Assembly: GCA_045601245.1 (NCBI GenBank)
Contig: JAZRZH010000028.1
Span: 33,948-97,947 of the forward strand
Length of the DNA: 64,000 nt
Reading direction: 5' to 3'
Origin: Cacconaster sp045601245
Lineage (GTDB): Bacteria > Bacteroidota > Bacteroidia > Bacteroidales > UBA932
The notes under the pieces were generated by a model. The model did not search any database and was not told the origin of the DNA. It saw only the letters and a program-made list of their open reading frames with translations. Both the position numbers and the translations under genes were made by a program. Positions 1-7,453 of the stretch are shown piece after piece. The first letter of the stretch is position 1; each line of letters opens with the position of its first letter.

Positions 1-198
1 AACAAGGAGATGTCGATCGACAACAGCTGGGTGAAAGTGAAAGGAAAGAAGCAGCCGAAGAGCGCTCTCTGGTATATCGGCGTACAGTGTGCTACGACCG
101 TTACCGAAGTCCCTACCGACTATGGTGTGGAATATACCGGCAAAACCGAAGTATTGAACGGAATACCTTATACAATTAAAGTAACTTGGGATGAATAG
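1..198 (+). CDS. C-terminal end of exported protein with PPC-like domain (5' truncated by window)
   Basis: The reading frame is open from the first base, so only the last 65 residues of a longer protein are visible. They match the C-terminal beta domain of the four downstream paralogues: a WYIGVQCATTV strand, then VLNGIPYTIKVTW just before the stop, which resembles bacterial pre-peptidase C-terminal (PPC) domains. It is therefore very likely the first visible member of the tandem array that runs to 9.5 kb, and its missing upstream part should carry the amidotransferase-like domain. The stop overlaps the start of the next gene by 8 bp, which suggests translational coupling. Function is inferred only from the paralogues. 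Confidence 0.8.
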   Translation, partial: NKEMSIDNSWVKVKGKKQPKSALWYIGVQCATTVTEVPTDYGVEYTGKTEVLNGIPYTIKVTWDE

Positions 199-1498
199 AA
201 TTATCAAACTTGCAGCCGTCATTCTGGCTGCCACCACCCTTCAGGACAATTTGTCCGCACAGGGATTCTACAAGGATATCTTCATGGATGGAGGTATCAA
301 TGTAACTTCACGCAAGGATCTCCCGGCATCGAGGTTCCTGGGACTTTCCATTGAATCTTATTACTCTGCCGGACACAGTCCTATGCAGCTTACGATGAAG
401 GACACCATCGAGCAGACCACCAAGATGGTTCATTCCGATATCGACGAGAACGGATGTCTCCTTTATCCGGACGGTGCTCCGCGCTTCCGTATGATCTATA
501 TGAACGGCGGCAGGGCAAAGAGCCACGGCAGATCCCTCACCCCTGCGGGACGCCAGCACGTGCGTGATTTCGTTGCCAACGGCGGTTCATACGTAGGTAC
601 CTGCGCCGGTGCGTTCCTCGCATCAATGAAGGCAAGTTCACAGAAAACCGTGGATTATGTGGAAGAATACTTCCGCTTCTATCCGGCTGTGGCACATTCA
701 TCAGGCCTTGATGCCGACAGTACTGGAATGCGTCTTCCTGCCAACAGCCCGCTGCTCAAATACTATGATTTCGGCGGTGACAACTACATCGCAAACGTGT
801 ATCACAATGGCGGCTGCTACCTCATCGAAGATGACCCTGTATACTTCGCACCCGGTACCGAAGTCCTCTGCTACTATGATTTCCCTGAAGGCGACAAGAA
901 GCGCGCAGAGGAAGGTCTCGAACCTCTCACAGGTAAGGTAAGCGGTTGGGCATACGTCCCTTCCAAGACCTCCGGCCGCATCGTGGTCCTCGGTTCGCAT
1001 CCTGAAGGAGTGAACTTCGGCGAGCGTCTCGAAATGATGTCTGCAATGTGCCGCTACGCCATTGACGGCAATGCCGGTCCTGTCGTAAAGGCAGAGCTCA
1101 AGAAGGGCGAAGTCCGCAATATGACCAAGGATACCAAGGACAATGATCCTGCATTCACCAAGATCGGTGACAAGCAGTATCATCATTTCACTGTAAATAT
1201 CCCTAAGGGAGCGAAGAATGTCAAGGTAAAGCTCTTCACGACCAAGGACTACATTGACTTCAACCTCGCTATGAACAAGGATGATTTCGCTTTCACAAAG
1301 ACAGCGAAATTCAAGAATGTCACCCTCGGCGGCAGCAAGACCCTCGAGGTCGGCAATATCGAGGCAGGCAAGTGGTATATCGGTGTGGAATGCGCCACCA
1401 CAGTCGAGGAGGTGCCTACCGACTACGGTACAGCATACGCAGGCAAGCTCGAGGTCCTCAACGGTATCCCTTACACAATCCAGGTGACCTGGGAGTAA
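191..1498 (+). CDS. Secreted GATase1/BPL_N-like protein with PPC-like C-terminal domain
   Basis: The protein is 435 aa. Residues 1-24 form a type I signal peptide (hydrophobic core, then LSAQ) without a lipobox, so it is predicted to be periplasmic or secreted. Residues about 25-290 resemble the biotin-protein-ligase N-terminal/class I glutamine amidotransferase-like fold. Visible motifs are an NGG loop near 105, a nucleophile elbow GGSYVGTCAGA with Cys138, and GSHPE with His270 and Glu272, equivalent to the His-x-Glu of class I amidotransferases. Residues about 315-435 are the PPC-like domain. Unlike its three downstream relatives it lacks the fimbrillin-like N-terminal region. The start overlaps the preceding gene by 8 bp. 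The substrate is unknown; the triad looks intact, so hydrolase or amidase activity is possible. Confidence 0.85.
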   Translation: MNRIIKLAAVILAATTLQDNLSAQGFYKDIFMDGGINVTSRKDLPASRFLGLSIESYYSAGHSPMQLTMKDTIEQTTKMVHSDIDENGCLLYPDGAPRFRMIYMNGGRAKSHGRSLTPAGRQHVRDFVANGGSYVGTCAGAFLASMKASSQKTVDYVEEYFRFYPAVAHSSGLDADSTGMRLPANSPLLKYYDFGGDNYIANVYHNGGCYLIEDDPVYFAPGTEVLCYYDFPEGDKKRAEEGLEPLTGKVSGWAYVPSKTSGRIVVLGSHPEGVNFGERLEMMSAMCRYAIDGNAGPVVKAELKKGEVRNMTKDTKDNDPAFTKIGDKQYHHFTVNIPKGAKNVKVKLFTTKDYIDFNLAMNKDDFAFTKTAKFKNVTLGGSKTLEVGNIEAGKWYIGVECATTVEEVPTDYGTAYAGKLEVLNGIPYTIQVTWE

Positions 1499-1510
1499 TT
1501 GGATTATTAT

Positions 1511-1644
1511 CGTTGCCGCAGAGGCGTGTGGCGGTTTGCTTTGAAGGGCAGGCCGCCCGTGGCGAAACGGGAGGGGCCCGATGCGCAGCATTGGGAGGGC
1601 CTGCGTTGCCCTGAAGGGTAAACCGCCATCGACCGTAGGCAACG
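1511..1644. repeat. Long nested intergenic palindrome (copy 1)
   Basis: The outer arms CGTTGCC (1511-1517) and GGCAACG (1638-1644) enclose second arms TGGCGGTTT (about 1529-1537) and AAACCGCCA (1620-1628), and further GGGCAGGCC-type arms inside. The centre holds CGGGAGGGGCCCG at 1568-1580, which recurs exactly in the second long palindrome at 33871-33883. I see no coding potential. It may be a small non-autonomous mobile element. Confidence 0.5.
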
Positions 1645-1650
1645 TAACAT

Positions 1651-1680
1651 AAGAAAAGTGGCCTTGCAGCCGCTTTTCTT
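1651..1680. terminator. Bidirectional rho-independent terminator
   Basis: A 12-bp stem (AAGAAAAGTGGC / GCCGCTTTTCTT, one G-U pair) encloses a 6-nt loop. A-rich and T-rich flanks make it usable on both strands. It lies between convergent genes and its last base overlaps the stop codon of the minus-strand hydrolase gene. Confidence 0.7.
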
Positions 1681-3179
1681 TATTTTGTCCAGGGACCGAA
1701 TTTCTCGCCGCCGCCCCAGTTGATCTCAAATGCGGAGCCGTCCGGCTTGAAAATGACGGGGAAGGTGTGCCCGTCGGAAGTGAACTTGTATCTGTTGCCC
1801 TTGTCGTGTATCAGACGGTGCTTCCAGCCCATTTTGCCGACAGTGATATAGAGTTTGCCGTTTTCAAGGGACACGGTGGCGTCCCCGAAAAGATCATCCT
1901 TGGTGTATTTGCCCGTGATCGAAAGATTTGAAGGAGTTCCCTTTGAGTATGGTATGGTGAATCCAGTGCCGTTGCCTCCGCCACCGCCGCTGCCCTTCAT
2001 CCAGGATTTGAGTTCGATGGCGCTGTAATCCGTTTCAGGCTCTCCGAGACAGATATCAATGATACGGCGCATCAGCGCGAAACGCGGTCCGTTCGGCACT
2101 TCCGACCCGAAAAGCATCGCGATGCTGAGATTCTGCTCGGGCATAAATACACACAGCGCGGAGTGGCCCCAGGTGGTTCCGGTATGGTAATATACCCTGT
2201 ATTTGTGGTTCTGCTCGATATACCAGCACTGCCCGTACAGGGTTATCTTTTCGTCGGTCTGCGACGTGATCTGAACGCCTTTGTGGAGGTAATTCATCTG
2301 CGATTCGGAAATAAGTCTCCGACCCTCGGCGTTGATGCCTCCGGTCCTGTGGAATTCCGCCCACCTGGAAAGGTCCGCCACGCTGCAGTTCACTCCGCCG
2401 GCCGGTCCGACAACGGTGAGCCAGTGCAGAGCGCGGTTCTCTCCAACGACCGGTTTCACGGCAATCGTATCCCTGCTGCGGTACATCGAATGCTGGACGG
2501 CAACATTTGACGCGGCGAGATATCCTTCCCCTCCGCAGGAAGAGGAGGTCATCCCCAGCGGCTCGAATATCCGCGTCCTGACATTCTCATCCCAGCTCAT
2601 CCCGGATACCTTCTCAATGATTCTCAAGGCGATGAGAAAGGTCATATTGTTGTAGTGCATCCCGTCACGGAAACCGTATCTCGGCTCAAGGCGGCACATC
2701 ATCCGGTATACGTCGTCGCGGCTGTAACCGACATTCGGGATATATGTTCCGGCCTGGCCCGCGAAGCCCAACTTGTGGGTCATTATATCCTTGACCAGCA
2801 GATTCTCCTCTACATATTTGTCAGCCATCTCGAAATCCGGCAGAATATCCTTGACCTTGTCGTTCCACTTCACCTTCCCGCTCTCCACCATCATCGCCAT
2901 AAGTGCGGAAGTGAAGGATTTGGATACGGACCCTATCTGGAAGACGGTATTCTCATCCACATTTCCGCTTTTGCCGCGTTCCTTCACTCCGTAGCCCCTG
3001 ACCAGCAGCGGTCTGCCGTCCTTGATCACGGCCAGGCCGTAGCCCGGAATGTTCCAGTCTTTCTGAACTTTCAATGCGTAAGTGTTGATTTTACTGGCAA
3101 CTGCCGCGCTGTCCTGCGCGTGGATGTCTGTGGAGAATCCGAGCAGCAGGATGGAGAAGATAAACAGTCTTATTTTCAT
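1680..3179 (-). CDS. Exported serine hydrolase, beta-lactamase class C family
   Basis: The protein is 499 aa from the ATG at 3179. This start puts a signal peptide (MKIRLFIFSILLLGFSTDIHAQ) at the N terminus and lies just downstream of a good TAACTTTG promoter box; an earlier in-frame start would precede the transcript. The SxxK nucleophile motif is SVSK in a GSVSKSFT context, and a YNN motif fits the second conserved element of class C beta-lactamase, DD-peptidase and esterase relatives. A Gly-rich linker (SGGGGGNG) separates the catalytic domain from a C-terminal beta domain of the kind often found after this fold. It probably hydrolyses a peptide, ester or lactam in the periplasm; the substrate is not evident. 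The gene sits, convergently, inside the amidotransferase-like array. Confidence 0.85.
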   Translation of the reverse strand: MKIRLFIFSILLLGFSTDIHAQDSAAVASKINTYALKVQKDWNIPGYGLAVIKDGRPLLVRGYGVKERGKSGNVDENTVFQIGSVSKSFTSALMAMMVESGKVKWNDKVKDILPDFEMADKYVEENLLVKDIMTHKLGFAGQAGTYIPNVGYSRDDVYRMMCRLEPRYGFRDGMHYNNMTFLIALRIIEKVSGMSWDENVRTRIFEPLGMTSSSCGGEGYLAASNVAVQHSMYRSRDTIAVKPVVGENRALHWLTVVGPAGGVNCSVADLSRWAEFHRTGGINAEGRRLISESQMNYLHKGVQITSQTDEKITLYGQCWYIEQNHKYRVYYHTGTTWGHSALCVFMPEQNLSIAMLFGSEVPNGPRFALMRRIIDICLGEPETDYSAIELKSWMKGSGGGGGNGTGFTIPYSKGTPSNLSITGKYTKDDLFGDATVSLENGKLYITVGKMGWKHRLIHDKGNRYKFTSDGHTFPVIFKPDGSAFEINWGGGEKFGPWTK

Positions 3180-3184
3180 ATCCG

Positions 3185-3216
3185 CAAAGTTACGGAATGA
3201 TAGCAAAAAGTTCAAA
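3185..3216 (-). promoter_or_regulatory. Bacteroidota-type promoter for the serine hydrolase gene
   Basis: On the minus strand a TTTG (plus 3213-3216) is followed after 20 bp by TAACTTTG (plus 3185-3192), matching the Bacteroidota sigma-A consensus. It lies a few bases upstream of the ATG at 3179. Confidence 0.7.
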
Positions 3217-3231
3217 TAATGAATTATTTCG

Positions 3232-3239
3232 TAACTTTG
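3232..3239 (+). promoter_or_regulatory. -7 box TAACTTTG for the first lipoprotein gene
   Basis: A perfect TAnnTTTG element lies 18 bp before the ATG at 3258 and supports that start. The -33 element is weak. It faces the minus-strand promoter at 3185-3216, forming a compact divergent promoter pair. Confidence 0.55.
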
Positions 3240-3257
3240 AGGAAAATGACGAAAGTA

Positions 3258-5288
3258 ATGAAGAAAATTCTTTATTGTGCGGCTTCTGCCGTTATGTGCG
3301 TTTTTGCAGCAGTATCCTGTAAATCAGAGTTTCCAGAAGAAGAAGTAACAGTTCCTCAAGGTGATGTGGTGATTTCCGCATCATTCGAGCAGCCGCAGGC
3401 TGACACAAGGACCCACCTGAATTCTGACTGCAAGGTGCTTTGGGACAGCGATGATGAATTCGCTATGCTCTCAGCGACGGGAAAGAGCAGATTCTCAATC
3501 ATCAGCGGTGCCGGAACCGGTTCCGCCGAATTCAGCGGCACACTGAGCGGTGCAGCCCCTTACTATGCTCTCTATCCGTATTCGGATGACGCTTCCATAG
3601 TGGACGGCAAACTCAAGTTCACCCTGCCGCAGGAGCAGACAGCAACTGTCGGAACATTCGGTTACGGCGCATCCCCGGCTCTGGCCACGATGTCCGATGC
3701 GGGCGTACCGGCGCAGTTCAAGAACCTCTGCGGTGTGCTTGAAGTGAATCTTTGCGGTTCTGCGGTCAAAATAACGAAGATTGCGGTCTGCGACCTCAAT
3801 GGAACCCCTCTCTGGGGTGACTGCGAAATAACCCTCGACGGCAAGCAGGGAACGGATGAGCAGACAATGACGGTCACGGGCGGCAGCAACGAGATAATCC
3901 TCAACCTCGAAAAGGAGACAAGTCTTCTTGCCAGCACACCAAGGTCATTATGCGTCGTAGTCCCGGCAGGTGCCTTCAGCAAAGGTTTTGCGGTCAAGGT
4001 GTTTGACAAATCCGGCAAGGCCGTCTCATTCATCTCCACCCAAAATCCGTCAGCCAGGGTTACCCGCTCCTTCATCTCTACTATGGACAAAGTGAAGATC
4101 AATACTAATATCGCAGAGCCGGTGGATACGCTGGCGCGCGGATATTTCAAGGACCTGTTCATGGACGGTGGTGTGAACCTTACCAGCAGGAAAGAGTTAT
4201 ACGCAATGTCTTATATAGGATGGGATTATGACCTTATGGCCACCAGCGACTCGATCTTCCAGTCCGGATTAGTCGTCGGCAATGATGACGACCTTAACGG
4301 AGTGCTCCTTTATCCGGACAATGAGCCGCGATACCGTATGATATATGTCAATGGAGGTTCTGCCGGTGCCCACGGCAAATCCCTTTCGAGCAAGGGCCGT
4401 GACAATTACAGGACATTCGTTAATAACGGCGGTTCATATCTCGGCAGTTGTGCCGGAGCTTTCGTAGCGGCGAAGGGCACCGAAACCGGAGACTGGACCA
4501 ACTATCTCGGTCTCTATCCGGGTTATGCCCACAATACCGGAGTCCACGGTGATTCTACCGGAATGTTTGTCCCTGAGGATTCGCCTCTGCTGCAGTATTA
4601 TGATTTCGGAGGTGATTACTACGTCAAAGACGTCTATCACAACGGCGGATGCTATGCTCCGATATCATCGGTTCCGTCAAAGACCGAGGGGCTGATGCTT
4701 TATGACAATCCGGGCAAGGCAATGCACAATAATTACAGTGTATGGGCATACAAGGCAAATAATACAAAGGGACGCGTGATATGCTGTGGATCGCATCCTG
4801 AAAGAGAACAGAGCGGCGAACGGCGTGACCTTTTCGCTGCAATGTGCAAGTATGCCGTTGCCGGAAACGGACTGCCATCTTCCAAGGGGGTTCTTGGTAA
4901 TGGAAGCACTAAGAAAATGAACAAGACATCAGGCCTTCCGGGCAGTGCCACAATCGGTGACAAGCAGTATCATCATTTCAAAGTCACAATTCCGGAGGGA
5001 GGAGCGAAGAATTTCAAAGTAGAGATTAAGAATGACACCGGCAAGAATCTCAACCTGACCCTCCGCAAGGGTAACCTGGCGTGGAGGACGGATGCCCAGT
5101 ATCTGCTGGTGAATGATGGCGGCAACAAGACCCTGACTATTGACAGCCTGGAGGAGGGCACCTGGTACGTCGGAGTCTATTGTCCGGATGCACCGAAGGT
5201 GACCTGCGCCGTCGACAAATTTGCATACACCGGAGACAAATCGCTTCTCAACGGGGTTCCGTATACGATTTCAGTTTCCTGGGAGTAA
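3258..5288 (+). CDS. Lipoprotein: fimbrillin-like N region + GATase1/BPL_N-like domain + PPC-like domain
   Basis: The protein is 676 aa from the ATG at 3258, chosen because it gives a clean lipoprotein signal (MKKILYCAASAVMCVFAAVSC, lipid Cys21). Residues about 35-280 resemble the fimbrillin/Mfa-like fold of Bacteroidales (DTRT, W-x-x-x-D-E-F, PYYALYPYS, FKNLCGVLEVNLCG). The middle domain holds GGSYLGSCAGAF, where the residue before the nucleophile Cys is Ser, not Thr as in its paralogues, and later GSHPE. The C-terminal PPC-like domain starts near IGDKQYHHFKV and ends with VPYTISVSWE. It is predicted to be a surface or periplasm-facing lipoprotein. It is close to the next two genes in architecture, so the three arose by tandem duplication. 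The function is unknown. Confidence 0.85.
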   Translation: MKKILYCAASAVMCVFAAVSCKSEFPEEEVTVPQGDVVISASFEQPQADTRTHLNSDCKVLWDSDDEFAMLSATGKSRFSIISGAGTGSAEFSGTLSGAAPYYALYPYSDDASIVDGKLKFTLPQEQTATVGTFGYGASPALATMSDAGVPAQFKNLCGVLEVNLCGSAVKITKIAVCDLNGTPLWGDCEITLDGKQGTDEQTMTVTGGSNEIILNLEKETSLLASTPRSLCVVVPAGAFSKGFAVKVFDKSGKAVSFISTQNPSARVTRSFISTMDKVKINTNIAEPVDTLARGYFKDLFMDGGVNLTSRKELYAMSYIGWDYDLMATSDSIFQSGLVVGNDDDLNGVLLYPDNEPRYRMIYVNGGSAGAHGKSLSSKGRDNYRTFVNNGGSYLGSCAGAFVAAKGTETGDWTNYLGLYPGYAHNTGVHGDSTGMFVPEDSPLLQYYDFGGDYYVKDVYHNGGCYAPISSVPSKTEGLMLYDNPGKAMHNNYSVWAYKANNTKGRVICCGSHPEREQSGERRDLFAAMCKYAVAGNGLPSSKGVLGNGSTKKMNKTSGLPGSATIGDKQYHHFKVTIPEGGAKNFKVEIKNDTGKNLNLTLRKGNLAWRTDAQYLLVNDGGNKTLTIDSLEEGTWYVGVYCPDAPKVTCAVDKFAYTGDKSLLNGVPYTISVSWE

Positions 5289-5297
5289 TATCAACTA

Positions 5298-5330
5298 TTT
5301 GGATATCAAAGGATTTTTTTCGTAACTTTG
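5298..5330 (+). promoter_or_regulatory. Bacteroidota-type promoter for the second lipoprotein gene
   Basis: TTTG (5298-5301) and TAACTTTG (5323-5330) are separated by 21 bp, and the ATG follows at 5350. Each lipoprotein paralogue thus appears to have its own promoter and is not simply part of one operon. Confidence 0.7.
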
Positions 5331-5349
5331 ACAAAATCGTCGAAAGGTT

Positions 5350-7407
5350 ATGAAAAGAATCCTTTATTGTTCCGTTTCGGCCGTTATGGCTTTATTTGCA
5401 GTAGTATCCTGCAAATCTGAATTTCCAGAAGATACTATATCTGTTCCACAGGGTGATGTGGTGATTTCCGCATCATTCGAGCAGCCGCAGGCTGATACCA
5501 GGACATCCTTGGATTCGGACGGCAAGGTGTTCTGGAGCGAAGGTGATGAATTAGCGCTCATTTCATCTACAGGGAAAGACAAATTTTCCATCATCAACGG
5601 TTTCGGAACGGCTTCCGCCGAATTCAGCGGCACTTTGAGCGGCGCGGCGCCGTATTATGCCCTTTATCCGTACTCTGAAAACTGCTCGCTCACGGACGGC
5701 AAACTCAAGTTCATCCTTCCGCAGGAGCAGAGCGCATCCAACGGCTCTTTCGGCAAGGGTGCATCCCCGGCTCTCGCAACGATGGCGGATGCCGCTTCTC
5801 CGGCACAGTTCAAGAACCTTTGCGGCGTGCTTGAACTCAACCTCTGCGGTACAGGATTGATGAAGTTCCAAAAAATCGAAATCCTCGATCTTGCCGGCAC
5901 CCCCCTCTGGGGTGACTGCGAACTTGTCCTCGACGGCAAGCAGGGCACCAATGATCAGACAATGACCATCACCGGCGGCAGCAACAGGCTTACCGTCAAT
6001 TTGAACAAGCCGCTGGCTCTGATGGCGTCAACGCCGAAAGTCATTGATATCGTGATTCCCCAAGGTGCATTCAGCAAAGGTTTCAGTGTGAAACTCTTTG
6101 ATGACGAAGACAATGCAGTAGCGTTCATCACGACCCAGAATCCTGCAGTGAAGGCAGTCCGCTCATTTATCACCAGTATGGACAAACTGAAGCTCGAGGC
6201 AATGCCTGTCGAGCCTGCGGATACTCTTGCAAGAGGATATTTCAAGCCTGTTTTCCAGGATGGAGGAGTTTATCTGACTTCCAATTATACACTCCCTGCC
6301 GCAGATTTCCTGGGATGGGAATTCGACAATATGGCCACCAACGGCAATACCTCGACAGACTCTCTCTTCCAGATGAGAGTCCTCTGCGGAGACGAAGACG
6401 ACCTCAACGGCGCCATCCTTTACCCTGACAATGAGCCGCGCTACCGTATGGTCTATATGAATGGCGGCAAGGCAACCAAGCACGGAAACTCTCTCACTGC
6501 AACAGGACGCAGCCGTTATGTCACTTTCGTTAACAACGGTGGTTCATATGTCGGAACCTGCGCAGGTGCATATATCGCAAGTAACGGTACATCTTCCGGT
6601 AAGATCAGCCAGTATCTTGCGATTTATCCAAGTTATGTGATAGGTACCGGACTGAGTGATTCCTATACCGGAATGTTCGTACCGGAGGATTCACCTCTGC
6701 TGAATTATTATCAGTTCGGAGGCGATTTCTACATCGACAGCGTCCGTCACAATGGAGGTTGCTATGCAAAGGAGTCGACTCTTCCTGCAAAGGGGGAAGT
6801 GCTCTGCTATTACGATTATCCGGCAAAGAAAATGCATCAGAATATGAGTATCTGGGCATACAAGGCCAATGATACGAAGGGTCGCGTGATCTGTTGCGGT
6901 TCGCATCCGGAGCAGGTAAGCAGCGGTGAACGTCGCGAACTTATGGCGGCTATGATGCGCTACACCACAGACGGCAACGGAAAGGTCTCTGCCAAGGCGA
7001 CGCTGATTAACGGCACTGCAAGGAAGATGGACCAGCTTTCGAGCGCCGGCAAGCCGGGCAATGCAAGGATAGGTGACAAGCAGTACCATCATTTCAAATT
7101 CACAGCTCCTGCAGGCGGTGTGAAGAATGTGAGAATCGAATTGACAACCGAAACCACGAACAACCTTGTCCTTTCACTCCGCAAAGACGCTATTGCCTGG
7201 AGATCGGATGCCGATTATCTGCTCGCGCAGGCCGGCGGCAACAAGACCCTTTCCATCGATTACCTTCCGGAAGGAGTCTGGTATGTCAGCGTATATTGTC
7301 CTGACGGTCCGAAGGTCACTTCAAATGGCAAGAACAAATACACCGTTACCGGTGACAAGAGCGTCCTCAATGGTGTTCCATATACCATCAAGGCAACCTG
7401 GGAATAG
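5350..7407 (+). CDS. Lipoprotein paralogue: fimbrillin-like N region + GATase1/BPL_N-like domain + PPC-like domain
   Basis: The protein is 685 aa. The signal sequence ends in a VVSC lipobox (lipid Cys21). Residues 35-285 are the fimbrillin-like region (ADTRTSL, VFWSEGDE, PYYALYPYS). Residues about 295-545 are the amidotransferase-like domain, with the NGG loop at 371-373, the nucleophile elbow VGTCAGAY with Cys404, and CCGSHPE with His519 and Glu521. Residues 560-685 form the PPC-like domain, ending VPYTIKATWE. The N-terminal stretch GDVVISASFEQPQADTRT is identical to that of the upstream copy, which indicates recent duplication or gene conversion. It has its own promoter at 5298-5330. The substrate is unknown; the triad is intact by inspection. 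Confidence 0.85.
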   Translation: MKRILYCSVSAVMALFAVVSCKSEFPEDTISVPQGDVVISASFEQPQADTRTSLDSDGKVFWSEGDELALISSTGKDKFSIINGFGTASAEFSGTLSGAAPYYALYPYSENCSLTDGKLKFILPQEQSASNGSFGKGASPALATMADAASPAQFKNLCGVLELNLCGTGLMKFQKIEILDLAGTPLWGDCELVLDGKQGTNDQTMTITGGSNRLTVNLNKPLALMASTPKVIDIVIPQGAFSKGFSVKLFDDEDNAVAFITTQNPAVKAVRSFITSMDKLKLEAMPVEPADTLARGYFKPVFQDGGVYLTSNYTLPAADFLGWEFDNMATNGNTSTDSLFQMRVLCGDEDDLNGAILYPDNEPRYRMVYMNGGKATKHGNSLTATGRSRYVTFVNNGGSYVGTCAGAYIASNGTSSGKISQYLAIYPSYVIGTGLSDSYTGMFVPEDSPLLNYYQFGGDFYIDSVRHNGGCYAKESTLPAKGEVLCYYDYPAKKMHQNMSIWAYKANDTKGRVICCGSHPEQVSSGERRELMAAMMRYTTDGNGKVSAKATLINGTARKMDQLSSAGKPGNARIGDKQYHHFKFTAPAGGVKNVRIELTTETTNNLVLSLRKDAIAWRSDADYLLAQAGGNKTLSIDYLPEGVWYVSVYCPDGPKVTSNGKNKYTVTGDKSVLNGVPYTIKATWE

Positions 7408-7453
7408 GTATTCTTTCATAACTTTTGAAGAACAAAAACATTAATCATAATAG

